Source: Rhodococcus opacus (GTDB taxonomy: Bacteria > Actinomycetota > Actinomycetes > Mycobacteriales > Mycobacteriaceae). Taken from it: DNA of 64,000 nt. Of the stretch, positions 43,960 to 52,897 are shown piece after piece (the first letter of the stretch is position 1; the number at the start of each line of letters is the position of its first letter). Location: positions 1 through 64,000 of the forward strand of contig NZ_JAAXPA010000019.1 of assembly GCF_012396235.1 (NCBI RefSeq), written 5' to 3'. The notes below the pieces were generated by a model. It ran no database searches and was not told the origin of the DNA. It was given only the letters and a program-made list of their open reading frames with translations. The position numbers and the translations under genes were made by a program.

Positions 43960-44997
43960 ATGCGTCTTCGTCCCCGGATCGTCGCGGCCGCGCTGGCCGC
44001 GGCCCTCCTCACCCTCGGAACCGCCTGCGGCGGAACCGGCACCGCCGCCGATTCGGGCACCGACACGGTCACCGTGTACAGCGCCGACGGGTTATCCGGT
44101 TGGTACCAGTCGCGTTTCGACGCCTTCACCGCACAGACCGGAATCGCGGTGAACCTCGTCGAGGCCGGATCCGGCGAAGTCGTCTCCCGTCTCGAGAAGG
44201 AACAGTCGAACCCACAGGCCGACGTCGTCGTCACGCTGCCGCCGTTCATCCAGAAGGCCGACTCCCAGGGACTCCTCGTTCCGAGCGGTGTCGACACCTC
44301 CGCGGTTCCCGCGGCGGAGAAGGACGCCGCCGGTCACTACGTTCCCGTCGTCGAGAACTACCTGTCCTTCATCGCCAACCCGGCGGCCTCACCTGCTCCC
44401 CGGACCTGGGACGACCTGCTGTCCGACCAGTTCGAGGGCAAGATCCAATACTCCAGCCCCGGCCAGGCCGGTGACGGCACCGCGGTGCTACTGCTCCTCC
44501 AGCATCTGAGGGGCAAGGAGGGCGCGCTCGACTATCTCGCGAAGCTGCAGGCCAACAACGTGGGACCGTCGTCCTCGACCGGCAAGCTGCAGCCGAAGGT
44601 CAGCAACGGCGAACTGCTCGTGGCCAACGGTGACGTGCAGATGAACCTCACGTCGATCGCCGACGACGGCTCGAAATTCGCGCTCTTCTTCCCCGCTGCC
44701 GCCGACGGCACCCGCACCACCGTCGCCCTGCCGTACGTGATGGGTCTGGCGAAGGGGGCGCCCCGCAGCGAGCAAGGCAGGCAGCTGATGGAGTTCCTGC
44801 TCTCCGAGGAGTCGCAGAAGACGGTCGCCGACGAGGCGCTCGGCATGCCGGTCCGCGAGGACGTGCGCGCCGCGGCGGGCGAGAGCGCCCCGGCACGGGC
44901 ACTGCAGGGGGTCCAGGTGTGGTCGCCGAACTGGAACGACGTACTCACCGAACTCGATTCGGACGTCGCCGCGTACCAGAAGGCCACCGGGAGCTGA
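43960..44997 (+). CDS. phnS: 2-aminoethylphosphonate-type ABC transporter, binding lipoprotein
   Basis: A 345-aa binding protein of the PhnS/iron-type family 1 fold. Signal peptide ends with lipobox LGTACG. Characteristic start VTVYSADGLSGWYQSRFDAF, then VVVTLPPFIQKADSQGLL, GKIQYSSPGQAGDGTA and LPYVMGLAKGAPRSEQGRQL. TAGGA precedes ATG 43960. First gene of phnSTUV. The fold is shared with Fe(III)-binding proteins; the PhnZ neighbour and PhnF sites favour a phosphonate. Confidence 0.85.
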   Translation: MRLRPRIVAAALAAALLTLGTACGGTGTAADSGTDTVTVYSADGLSGWYQSRFDAFTAQTGIAVNLVEAGSGEVVSRLEKEQSNPQADVVVTLPPFIQKADSQGLLVPSGVDTSAVPAAEKDAAGHYVPVVENYLSFIANPAASPAPRTWDDLLSDQFEGKIQYSSPGQAGDGTAVLLLLQHLRGKEGALDYLAKLQANNVGPSSSTGKLQPKVSNGELLVANGDVQMNLTSIADDGSKFALFFPAAADGTRTTVALPYVMGLAKGAPRSEQGRQLMEFLLSEESQKTVADEALGMPVREDVRAAAGESAPARALQGVQVWSPNWNDVLTELDSDVAAYQKATGS

Positions 44998-44999
44998 TC

Positions 45000-46169
45000 G
45001 TGTCGGGACTTCCAGCCAGGCGGGCACACCCGTCGCACACCACCGCGGTCCGCGGAGCCACCGACTTCTCCGCGCCGGCCATCACGTTCGACCGCGTCAC
45101 CGTGGGCTACGGCCGCGGCAAGGGCGTCACCCACGCCCTGATCGACTTCAACCTGCGCGTCGGCCGCGGTGAGACGGTGGCCCTGCTCGGCCCGAGCGGT
45201 TCCGGGAAGTCGACCGCGCTCGCGGCGCTCGCGGGATTCGTTCGCCCCACTTCGGGTTCCGTGCGGCTCGGATCCCGCGACGTCACCAACCTACCGCCCG
45301 CGAAACGGGGAATCGGCGTCGTCGTGCAGTCCTATGCGCTGTTCCCGCACATGCGGGTGGCCGACAACGTCGCGTTCGGCCTCCGCTGCCAACGGGTGCC
45401 ACGCGCGGAGATCGGCGCGCGGGTGGCCGAGGCCCTCGACATGGTCGGCATGGCCGCCTACGGCAAACGCCTGCCCCGCGAATTGTCGGGCGGACAGCAG
45501 CAGCGGATCGCGATCGCGCGGGCCCTCGCGATCCGGCCCGCAGTCCTGCTGCTCGACGAACCACTCGCCGCGCTGGACGCACAACTACGCGAGAGCATGC
45601 TCGGTGAGCTCTCGCGACTGCGTGCGGCCCTGCCCGACACCGCGATGCTCTACGTCACGCACGATCAGAGCGAGGCGCTGGCGCTGGCCGACCGGATCGC
45701 CGTCATGCGGAACTCCCGGCTCGCCGACATCGACACCGCCGAGAACCTCTGGAAGCGGCCACCGAGCAGTTTCACCGCGGAATTCCTCGGCGGTGCCAAC
45801 CTGCTGCCGTGCACCGTCACCCGGGTGATCGGGACGTCGGCGCTCGTGTCGATCGGAGGGGTGCCCGTCACTGCCACCGCCCCTCAACCCGACATCGGGC
45901 ACGTGGAATGGGAGTCGGACCTGCCCGCGTTCCTGTGTGTCCGCCCGCATGCGGTGACGCTGACGGCGCCCGGCGCGCGGGGTTCGTTCTCGGCACGGAT
46001 CGTCTCGACGGTGTGGCGGGGATCGACCACGCGGATCACGCTCGCCGTCGACGACTTCGAGGGAGTGCAGGTGGACGCGGACGTGCCCGGGCACGACCAG
46101 CGCCCTCCGGGCACCGTCGTCGGCGTGCAGTTCCCGTCCGACGGCAGCGTCCTGGTGCCGGCGACATGA
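45000..46169 (+). CDS. phnT: phosphonate ABC transporter ATP-binding protein
   Basis: A 389-aa CUT/POTA-like ATPase. Walker A LGPSGSGKSTALAALAG, Q-loop QSYALFPHM, signature ELSGGQQQRIAIARAL, Walker B LLLDEPLAALD and H-loop VTHDQSE. A C-terminal TOBE-type domain follows from about residue 260. GTG 45000 begins 2 nt after the phnS stop. Energises uptake through PhnU and PhnV. Confidence 0.9.
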   Translation: MSGLPARRAHPSHTTAVRGATDFSAPAITFDRVTVGYGRGKGVTHALIDFNLRVGRGETVALLGPSGSGKSTALAALAGFVRPTSGSVRLGSRDVTNLPPAKRGIGVVVQSYALFPHMRVADNVAFGLRCQRVPRAEIGARVAEALDMVGMAAYGKRLPRELSGGQQQRIAIARALAIRPAVLLLDEPLAALDAQLRESMLGELSRLRAALPDTAMLYVTHDQSEALALADRIAVMRNSRLADIDTAENLWKRPPSSFTAEFLGGANLLPCTVTRVIGTSALVSIGGVPVTATAPQPDIGHVEWESDLPAFLCVRPHAVTLTAPGARGSFSARIVSTVWRGSTTRITLAVDDFEGVQVDADVPGHDQRPPGTVVGVQFPSDGSVLVPAT

Positions 46170-47068
46170 CCGCGACACTCGAGCGTCCGCCCGCCGCGGC
46201 CCCACCCCGCCCCGAGCCGGTCCGGTGGCGGGGCATCGCGTGGACGCTCCCACCCCTGCTACTCGTGCTCGGATTCGCCGCCCACCCGATGGCCCGGGTA
46301 CTCACCGAATCCCTCGACTCCGAAACCGGTTCGGGTCTGGACAACTGGTCCGGCGTCCTCGGGTCGGAACTGTTCCGCACCGCGCTGTGGCGGACGGTGC
46401 AGATCGCCGCCCTCTCCACCGTCGGCTGCCTGATCCTCGGCACGTTCCTGGCGCTCGTGCTGGCGTTCGTCCCGTTCACGGGATCGAAGGTCGTGGGACG
46501 GCTGATCGACGCGGTGCTGTCGCTGCCCTCGTTCCTGATCACGCTGGCGTTCACGTTCCTCTACGGCACGGCCGGGGCAGTGAACGCGCTGATCGCGCGG
46601 ATCACCGGCGACACCGACGGACCGCTGAACTTCCTCGGCACCCCACTCGGGGTGATCGCCGCGGAGATCACGTTCTTCACGCCGTTCGTCGTCCGCCCCC
46701 TGCTCGCCGCGTTCACCCAGATCCCCCGCGAACAACTCGACGTCGCCGCCAGTCTCGGGGCGTCGCCGCTGCGGGTACTCCGGACCGTGGTGATGCCCGA
46801 GGCATGGCCCGCACTGCTGGCGGGTGGATCGCTGGTGCTGCTGCTCACCCTCAACGAGTTCGGCATCGTCCTGTTCACGGGCGCCAAGGACGTGGTGACG
46901 CTGCCCGTCCTGATCTACACGCGCGGCATCGTCACGTTCGACCTGCCGGGCGCCGCCGTGATCGCCACCATCCAGGTGGCGCTGTCGCTGACCCTGTACT
47001 GCACGTACCGATTCGTGTTCGCCAAGCTGACGGGAGGCAGCCGTGCTGCTGTGGACGACAAGATCTAG
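46166..47068 (+). CDS. phnU: phosphonate ABC transporter permease 1
   Basis: A 300-aa inner-membrane permease of the binding-protein-dependent type with six helices. The EAA loop appears as VAASLGASPLRVLRTVVMPE. Proline/Ala-rich N-terminal tail. ATG 46166 overlaps the phnT stop. Forms the channel with PhnV. Confidence 0.88.
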   Translation: MTATLERPPAAAPPRPEPVRWRGIAWTLPPLLLVLGFAAHPMARVLTESLDSETGSGLDNWSGVLGSELFRTALWRTVQIAALSTVGCLILGTFLALVLAFVPFTGSKVVGRLIDAVLSLPSFLITLAFTFLYGTAGAVNALIARITGDTDGPLNFLGTPLGVIAAEITFFTPFVVRPLLAAFTQIPREQLDVAASLGASPLRVLRTVVMPEAWPALLAGGSLVLLLTLNEFGIVLFTGAKDVVTLPVLIYTRGIVTFDLPGAAVIATIQVALSLTLYCTYRFVFAKLTGGSRAAVDDKI

Positions 47069-47828
47069 GGCGCTGACCCTGAGCCTGTTCGCCCTGGTGG
47101 TGACCGTCGTGTTCGCGGCACCGATCGTCACCGTGATCGCTGCCGCGCTGGCCGGATCCTGGACGGGCCCACTGCCCTCGAACCTCGGCGGCCGGAACTT
47201 CGCGGCGGCGCTGTCCGACGAGAATCTCGCCAGCCTCACCGTCAGCCTGCAGACGGCGTTCGTCGCGGGCGCGCTGGCGCTGGCGGTCGGGACGTGGGCG
47301 GCACTCGCTGCGCGGGAGGCGCCGACGTGGTTGCGCCGCACCACCGACGCCGTCTTTCACCTGCCGATCGCGATCCCGTCCGTGGCGATCGGTCTGGGCC
47401 TGCTGATCACGTTCAACTCGCGACCGCTCCTGCTCGGCGGAACCAAGTGGATCGTGATCCTGGCACACACGATCCTCGTGCTGGCCTTCACGTTCAGTGC
47501 CGTGTCGGCGGCACTGGACCGGCTCGACCCGGCCTACCGGCAGGCGGCCGAATCCCTCGGCGCCGGTCCCACCCGCGTCCTGCTGCGGATCACACTGCCA
47601 CTCCTGCTTCCAGCGCTCGGCGCCGCCGCGGGCCTGTCGATCGCGCTGTCGATGGGCGAACTGGGCGCCACCGTGATGGTGTACCCGGCAACATGGAAGA
47701 CGTTGCCGGTGAGCATCTTCGGGCTCACCGACCGCGGTCAGGTGTTCCTCGCCGCCGCCGACACCACCCTGCTGCTGGCGGTCACCCTCCTCGCCCTGCT
47801 GGTCGTCGGCCGCCTCCGCAGGCGCTGA
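47043..47828 (+). CDS. phnV: phosphonate ABC transporter permease 2
   Basis: A 261-aa permease with six helices and the EAA loop QAAESLGAGPTRVLLRITLP. GTG 47043 has GGGAGG 6-12 nt upstream and overlaps the end of phnU by 26 nt. Last gene of phnSTUV, followed 4 nt later by a long terminator palindrome. Confidence 0.88.
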   Translation: MLLWTTRSRALTLSLFALVVTVVFAAPIVTVIAAALAGSWTGPLPSNLGGRNFAAALSDENLASLTVSLQTAFVAGALALAVGTWAALAAREAPTWLRRTTDAVFHLPIAIPSVAIGLGLLITFNSRPLLLGGTKWIVILAHTILVLAFTFSAVSAALDRLDPAYRQAAESLGAGPTRVLLRITLPLLLPALGAAAGLSIALSMGELGATVMVYPATWKTLPVSIFGLTDRGQVFLAAADTTLLLAVTLLALLVVGRLRRR

Positions 47829-47832
47829 CGCA

Positions 47833-47878
47833 CCCGTGCGCCTTTCTGGTAGCTGGAGCTACCGGAAAGGCGCACGGG
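47833..47878. terminator. 22-bp-stem bidirectional terminator
   Basis: Arms of 22 nt, the left beginning CCCGTGCGCCTTTCTGGTAG, with a GG loop and one T-G wobble. It lies between phnV (ends 47828) and the convergent acyl-CoA synthetase gene (ends 47889). Confidence 0.88.
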
Positions 47879-47888
47879 CCCGGAGGGC

Positions 47889-49511
47889 CTACTTCTGGCG
47901 GAGCAGGTAGCGCTGCACCTTGCCGCTGGGGGTCTTCGGCAGGTTGGGGACGAAGTGCACGGTGCGCGGGTAGGCGTGCGCCGCGAACTTCTTCTTCACC
48001 AGCGTCTGCAGCTCGACCTCCAGTTCGTCGGTCCCGTCGACGCCGTCGCGCAGGACCACGAACGCCTCGAGCACCTCACCCCGCAACTCGTCGGGCATCC
48101 CGACGACCGCAGCCTCGACGACCTCGTCGTGCATCACGAGCACACTCTCGACGTCGAAGGGCCCGATCCGGTAGCCGGCCATGATGATCACGTCGTCGTC
48201 GCGGGCGGAGAAGAAGTAGAAGCCGTCCTCGTCGGTCTGCCCGGCATCGCCCGTGAGGTACCAGCGACCGTCGGCGGTGAACCGCTGCGCGGTCTTCTCC
48301 GGGGCGTCGACGTAGCCGGTGAACCACATCAGCGGGCTGCCCAGGGTGTCGATCGCCACCCGACCGGGGGTCCGCGGCGGGGCGATCGCGTCGGAGTCGT
48401 CCTCGAGCACGGCGCACGCCCACCCCGGCAGCGGTTTGCCCATGGACCCGTCGCGCACCTCTTCCCGCAGTCCGTCGGCCCAGGAGTTGGCGATGAACAT
48501 GCCGTGCTCGGTCTGGCCGTAGTGGTCGCGCACGAACACGTTCAGGTTGGCCTCGGCCCACGAGATCACATCGGGAGTGAGCGGTTCACCCGCCGACGAC
48601 GCGCGTCGCAGTGCCACCGTCTCGGGGATCGGCGTGGGGTCGGCCCGCAGGCTGCGGTAGACCGTTGGCGCGGCGGCGAAGTTGGTGACGCCGAAGCGTT
48701 CCATCACCTGCCAGGTGAGGGGCGCGGAGAATCCGGCGTGCAGCAGGATGCTGCGGGTGCCCGCGGCGAGGGGTCCGAGCAGGGCGTAGTAGAGGCCGTA
48801 GGCCCAGCCGGGGTCGGCGGCGTTCCAGAACACGTCGTCCTTGCGGACGTCGAGGCCGAACTCCAGGTAGGCGTGGAAGGACGCGAGGGCCCGCAGCCGG
48901 ACGGGCACCCCCTTCGGTGTGCCGGTCGTGCCGCTGGTGAACAACTGGACGAGGGGTCCGTCACCGCCGACCGTGACGGCCGCCCCCTTCGCATCCGCGG
49001 CGTCGTGCGACTCCACGAGCGTCGCGAAGTCGAGCGCGTCGGCGCCGGCCCCGCCCACGACGACGACCTGCCAGGACGCGTCCGCGGGGATGTCCTCCCC
49101 GGGAGTCAGCTTGTCCAGCTGGTTGGCGTCGGAGACCACGACCTTCGCCCCGCTCGCACCCAGCCGGAACGCGATCGCGGGCGGCGCGAACGCGGTGAAC
49201 AGGGGAACGTGGACGGCACCCCGCCGCCAGATGCCGAGCAGCGCGACGACCAGTTCGGCCGACTTTCCCATCAGCGTCGCGACGTGGTCACCCGGCTCGA
49301 CGCCGAGGTCCGCGAGTGCGGCGGCGAATCGCGTCGACTGCTCGCGCAGGTAGCCGTAGGTGAGGTCCGTCGACGACAGATCCGATTCGACGACGGTGAA
49401 TGCCACGTCGTCGGCGGGGTGTCGATCACACAGCAGCTCCGCGGCGGACGCCGTCGGCGTGTCGTACTGGTCCAGCAGCTCACGCACGCGTGCGGTGGGA
49501 TCGGTGGTCAT
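47889..49511 (-). CDS. AMP-dependent acyl-CoA synthetase/ligase
   Basis: A 540-aa ANL-superfamily adenylating enzyme. P-loop LFTSGTTGTPKGVPV, HYGQTEHGM, WYLTGDAGQTDEDGFYFFSA, hinge YRIGPFDVESVL and the catalytic Lys in PKTPSGKVQRYLLRQK. The FNAADPGWAYGLYY region resembles medium-chain or acetyl-CoA-synthetase-like enzymes. ATG 49511. Divergent from a GAF-LuxR regulator that may control it. Confidence 0.92.
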   Translation of the reverse strand: MTTDPTARVRELLDQYDTPTASAAELLCDRHPADDVAFTVVESDLSSTDLTYGYLREQSTRFAAALADLGVEPGDHVATLMGKSAELVVALLGIWRRGAVHVPLFTAFAPPAIAFRLGASGAKVVVSDANQLDKLTPGEDIPADASWQVVVVGGAGADALDFATLVESHDAADAKGAAVTVGGDGPLVQLFTSGTTGTPKGVPVRLRALASFHAYLEFGLDVRKDDVFWNAADPGWAYGLYYALLGPLAAGTRSILLHAGFSAPLTWQVMERFGVTNFAAAPTVYRSLRADPTPIPETVALRRASSAGEPLTPDVISWAEANLNVFVRDHYGQTEHGMFIANSWADGLREEVRDGSMGKPLPGWACAVLEDDSDAIAPPRTPGRVAIDTLGSPLMWFTGYVDAPEKTAQRFTADGRWYLTGDAGQTDEDGFYFFSARDDDVIIMAGYRIGPFDVESVLVMHDEVVEAAVVGMPDELRGEVLEAFVVLRDGVDGTDELEVELQTLVKKKFAAHAYPRTVHFVPNLPKTPSGKVQRYLLRQK

Positions 49512-49620
49512 GCGGTACTCCTTGTGCTCTCATGGCCCGTGACAGATGGTCGGGCCGTCGCCCGAACTCACTACGGTTATGATCTAGCTCACAGACCGCT
49601 GTGACTACCCCCGGAAAGGG

Positions 49621-50496
49621 GTGACCGACTTGGTTGCTCGTGCACCGTCGCTGCTGCGTCCTCGGGACGGGGACGCACTTCGGGGTGAGCTGCGCTCCAT
49701 CGCAGCTCACGGCGTCGCGCCGGTCCTGTTCGGCGGCGAGGTCCAGGACGGCACACTGCACCTCAGCGAGTTCGTCGGCACTCGCACCAACAACCTCAAG
49801 GGCCTCGCGATCCCCTCGCGTTCCGGTCTCGGTGGCCGCGTGGTCGCCCAGCGCACACCGGTGGCGGTCAACGACTACGGCCGCTCCTCGACCATTACCC
49901 ACCACTACGACCGGCCCGTCCTCAGTGAGGGACTCCGGTCCATCCTCGCGGTGCCGGTCATGGTGCGGGGCAGCTCGCGCGCCGTGCTCTACGCCGCCAT
50001 CCGCGACTGCGCACCGATCGGCGACCGCACCGCCGACATCGTCGTCGCGGCATCCCGGCGCCTCGGCACCGAGATCGCCATCCGGGACGAGGTGGATCGC
50101 CGCCTCGAGATGATGAAGACGCTCGACGTGGGCGGTGCCGGCGGCGCCACCACCGAGGAGCTCCGCGACATCCACGCGGAGCTGCGGAGTGTGGCACAGA
50201 CCGTCGCCGACACCTCGTTGCAGGCCCGTCTCCGCGGGCTGTCGCAGCGACTGGCGGGCATTCTGCGTCCGGACGCCGACGGCGGCGACGAGGACCCCGG
50301 CGTCCACCTCACCCCACGTGAGATCGACGTCCTGTCCCACGTGGCCCTGGGATGCACCAACAGCGAAGCAGCACAGCGCCTCTCGGTGGGACCCGAGACG
50401 GTCAAGAGTTACCTGCGCAGTGCCATGAGCAAGCTCGACGCACGGTCGCGGCACGAGGCGGTGGTCACCGCGCGCAGGCTCGGGCTGCTCCCCTAG
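49621..50496 (+). CDS. GAF domain - LuxR-type HTH regulator
   Basis: A 291-aa one-component regulator. The GAF-like sensor (about residues 40-150) includes GLAIPSRSGLGGRVVAQRTP and LRSILAVPVMVRGSSRAVLY. The C-terminal LuxR HTH is LTPREIDVLSHVALGCTNSE followed by AAQRLSVGPETVKSYLRSAM. GTG start at 49621. Divergent from the acyl-CoA synthetase, the arrangement usual for a local regulator; the amino-acid permease follows 54 nt downstream and may be in its unit. Confidence 0.88.
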   Translation: MTDLVARAPSLLRPRDGDALRGELRSIAAHGVAPVLFGGEVQDGTLHLSEFVGTRTNNLKGLAIPSRSGLGGRVVAQRTPVAVNDYGRSSTITHHYDRPVLSEGLRSILAVPVMVRGSSRAVLYAAIRDCAPIGDRTADIVVAASRRLGTEIAIRDEVDRRLEMMKTLDVGGAGGATTEELRDIHAELRSVAQTVADTSLQARLRGLSQRLAGILRPDADGGDEDPGVHLTPREIDVLSHVALGCTNSEAAQRLSVGPETVKSYLRSAMSKLDARSRHEAVVTARRLGLLP

Positions 50497-50550
50497 CGAA
50501 CACAGTCTTCTCGAACGAGGGACGCAGGCGGTAGCGAAAGGCGGTGGATC

Positions 50551-51972
50551 ATGGGATCGACAGCGGACGCCACGAGTTCGAATGCACCAGATTCGAATTC
50601 GCCCGAACAGCCGAGCCTCAAGCGGGTGATGGGCCCAGGGCTGCTCCTGCTGTTCATCGTCGGAGACATCCTCGGCACCGGTATCTACGCGCTCACCGGA
50701 AAGGTGGCCAATCAGGTCGGGGGCGCGGTGTGGCTGCCGTTCCTGGTGGCGTTCGTCGTCGCGATCATCACCGCATTCAGCTATCTGGAGCTGGTCACCA
50801 AGTTCCCGAAGGCCGCGGGCGCCGCGCTGTACACGCACAAGGCGTTCGGGGTGCACTTCCTCACGTACATGGTGGCGTTCGCGGTGATGTGCTCGGGAAT
50901 CACGTCCGCATCGACGGCGTCGCGGGCGTTCGCCGCCAATTTCGTGGAGGCATTCGACCTCGACTTCTCCACCGGGATCGGCATCACCCTGCTCGGTCTC
51001 GGCTTCATGACGCTGGTGGGTCTCGTCAACTTCCGCGGGGTCAGCGAGAGCGTCAAGACCAACGTCGTACTCACCTGCGTCGAGCTGTCCGGTCTCCTGA
51101 TCATCATCATGATCGGGCTGTGGGCCCTCGGCGTCGGCGACGGCGACTTCTCCCGGGTGGCAACGTTCGACACCGGCGACCGATCCGCACTCGGCGCGGT
51201 CGTCGCGGGAACCGCCCTGGCGTTCTTCGCGATGGTCGGGTTCGAGGACTCGGTCAACATGGCCGAGGAATGCAAGGAACCGAGCCGCATCTTCCCCAAG
51301 GTCCTACTGACCGGCCTGATCATCACCGGCTGCATCTACGTGTTCGTGTCGATCACCGCGATCGCCCTCGTACCCGTGAGCGAGCTCGGCGAGGGTGACA
51401 CTCCGCTGCTGAAGGTCGTTCAGGCCGGAGCGCCCGGGTTCCCGATCGGAATCTTCGCGTTCATCACCATGTTCGCCGTCGCCAACACGGCACTGATCAA
51501 CATGCTGATGGCGAGCCGGTTGCTGTACGGCATGAGCCGCGAGGGCGTCCTGCCTCCCCCGCTCGGCAAGGTTCACGCCACGCGGCGCACACCGTACGTT
51601 GCCATCGTCTTCACCACGATCCTCGCGTTCGGCCTCATCACGTTCGTCGGTGAGGTCCCCGAACTCGGCGGCACCACCGCGCTGCTGCTGCTGGGCGTGT
51701 TCACCATCGTCAACATCACCGTGCTCGTCTTGCGCAAACAGCCGGTGGAGCACAAGCATTTCCGGGTGCCGACCATCTTTCCGATCATCGGCGCCCTCAC
51801 GTGTGGCTTCCTCGTCACTCCTTTCGCCGACCGTCCCGCGGTGCAGTACCAGATCGCGGGCGTTCTCCTCGGAATCGGTGTCGTGCTGTGGGCCGGGACC
51901 GTCCTCGTGAACAAGAGGCTCGGCAAGGGCGGGCCCCGGATCGACCCCGAGAAACTCGCCGAGCACGAGTGA
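50551..51972 (+). CDS. APC-family amino acid permease
   Basis: A 473-aa transporter with about 12 helices. APC motif GPGLLLLFIVGDILGTGIYA in helix 1, YLELVTKFPKAAGAALYTHK in helix 3, and the loop MSREGVLPPPLGKVHATRRT before helix 9. AAAGGCGG precedes ATG 50551. Probably a cationic or broad amino-acid transporter; substrate cannot be read from sequence. Confidence 0.9.
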   Translation: MGSTADATSSNAPDSNSPEQPSLKRVMGPGLLLLFIVGDILGTGIYALTGKVANQVGGAVWLPFLVAFVVAIITAFSYLELVTKFPKAAGAALYTHKAFGVHFLTYMVAFAVMCSGITSASTASRAFAANFVEAFDLDFSTGIGITLLGLGFMTLVGLVNFRGVSESVKTNVVLTCVELSGLLIIIMIGLWALGVGDGDFSRVATFDTGDRSALGAVVAGTALAFFAMVGFEDSVNMAEECKEPSRIFPKVLLTGLIITGCIYVFVSITAIALVPVSELGEGDTPLLKVVQAGAPGFPIGIFAFITMFAVANTALINMLMASRLLYGMSREGVLPPPLGKVHATRRTPYVAIVFTTILAFGLITFVGEVPELGGTTALLLLGVFTIVNITVLVLRKQPVEHKHFRVPTIFPIIGALTCGFLVTPFADRPAVQYQIAGVLLGIGVVLWAGTVLVNKRLGKGGPRIDPEKLAEHE

Positions 51973-51988
51973 CCCGCCCGGTCGCCGC

Positions 51989-52417
51989 TCAGTGCAGTGA
52001 GAGGAACAGATCGACCGACCCGTCCGGATGATGCACCTCGAGGTCCTCGGTGAAAGCACGTTCGATCCGGCCGCGCGCCGCCGCGTAGTCGGCGACGCTC
52101 CACGCCTCGGCGAGCGCATCCGGTTCCGATTCGTCCTCGCAACAGAATCGGGCGAAATAGCCGGCACGTACGCCGACCAGGACGTCGCCGGGCTCCATCT
52201 TGTCGGGCGAATCGCACGGATATCCGACGACCACCGTGAACGTGCGAGGCGGCGGGGAGGCCGCGTAGACGACGAAGATCTCGGAGATCCCCCGATCCCT
52301 GATCCGCTCCACCGTGTAGTCGACGAGTTCGCGGCCCGGCCCGGGACGCCCGGGTTTGCCTTCGGGAATGGTCAGGCCCACAAACGATTCGGCCTGCCGC
52401 TTGACGATCTCGATCAT
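51989..52417 (-). CDS. effector-binding (GyrI-like) domain protein, paralogue 2
   Basis: A 142-aa protein resembling the AraC-type effector-binding/GyrI-like fold: TFTVVVGYPCDSPDKMEPGD, VRAGYFARFCCEDESEP, and IERAFTEDLEVHHPDGSVDL. It lacks any DNA-binding part. The C-terminal IER-x3-T-x-DLE-x6-VDL pattern is shared with the next gene upstream, so the two are paralogues. Start overlaps the stop of that gene by 4 nt. Third gene of a BRCT-like + two-effector-domain operon. Confidence 0.7.
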   Translation of the reverse strand: MIEIVKRQAESFVGLTIPEGKPGRPGPGRELVDYTVERIRDRGISEIFVVYAASPPPRTFTVVVGYPCDSPDKMEPGDVLVGVRAGYFARFCCEDESEPDALAEAWSVADYAAARGRIERAFTEDLEVHHPDGSVDLFLSLH

Positions 52418-52896
52418 CGCTTCTCACCCATCGCACTCGACGGCGCCCCGGACTCGTCCACGCGGATCGGAATGTACAGGTCCACGGCGTAGGCGTGCGG
52501 ATACGCTTCGAGGTCCCCGGTGTACGTCCGCTCGATGTCGCCGTTCGTCTCCGCCTCGCTGACCTGCGCCCACAGCCGCAGCATCACGTCGGGAAACATT
52601 CCCCGCGAGGAGAACTTGGCGTACGTGCCGGGCGGGATCCGCGAAATGACGTGACCCCGCGTGGCGTCGTCCACCGTCGCACACTCGTACCCGACGATCT
52701 GGGTGTAATACGACTCGACGTCGGGAGCGAAGTCGATGTAGGTGGAGGCGAGCGGCCCCCCGACCTCGTGGTGGAGCACTCTCGTCCATGCGCGGTCCAG
52801 GCGCGGGTCGCTCAGCTTCCCCAACGCGCGCTGGGGGCTTCGCACGGGCAGACCGGCCACCAGGGTCTCGCCGCGCTCGATGATCTCGAAGCCCAT
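52414..52896 (-). CDS. effector-binding (GyrI-like) domain protein, paralogue 1
   Basis: A 160-aa stand-alone effector-binding-domain protein: IIERGETLVAGLPVRSPQRA, ESYYTQIVGYECATVDDATR, SRIPPGTYAKFSSRG, and IERTYTGDLEAYPHAYAVDL. The fold binds hydrophobic or cationic small molecules in AraC and MerR regulators, and inhibits gyrase in GyrI. ATG 52896 lies 1 nt after the stop of the BRCT-like gene. Ligand unknown. Confidence 0.72.
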   Translation of the reverse strand: MGFEIIERGETLVAGLPVRSPQRALGKLSDPRLDRAWTRVLHHEVGGPLASTYIDFAPDVESYYTQIVGYECATVDDATRGHVISRIPPGTYAKFSSRGMFPDVMLRLWAQVSEAETNGDIERTYTGDLEAYPHAYAVDLYIPIRVDESGAPSSAMGEKR

Positions 52897-52897
52897 G

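Noticed and set aside
43960-47828. Iron(III) ABC transporter
   Set aside because: Binding-protein fold is shared, but the PhnZ-like gene, PhnF-type operators and the PhnS-like N-terminal signature favour a phosphonate. Not fully excluded.
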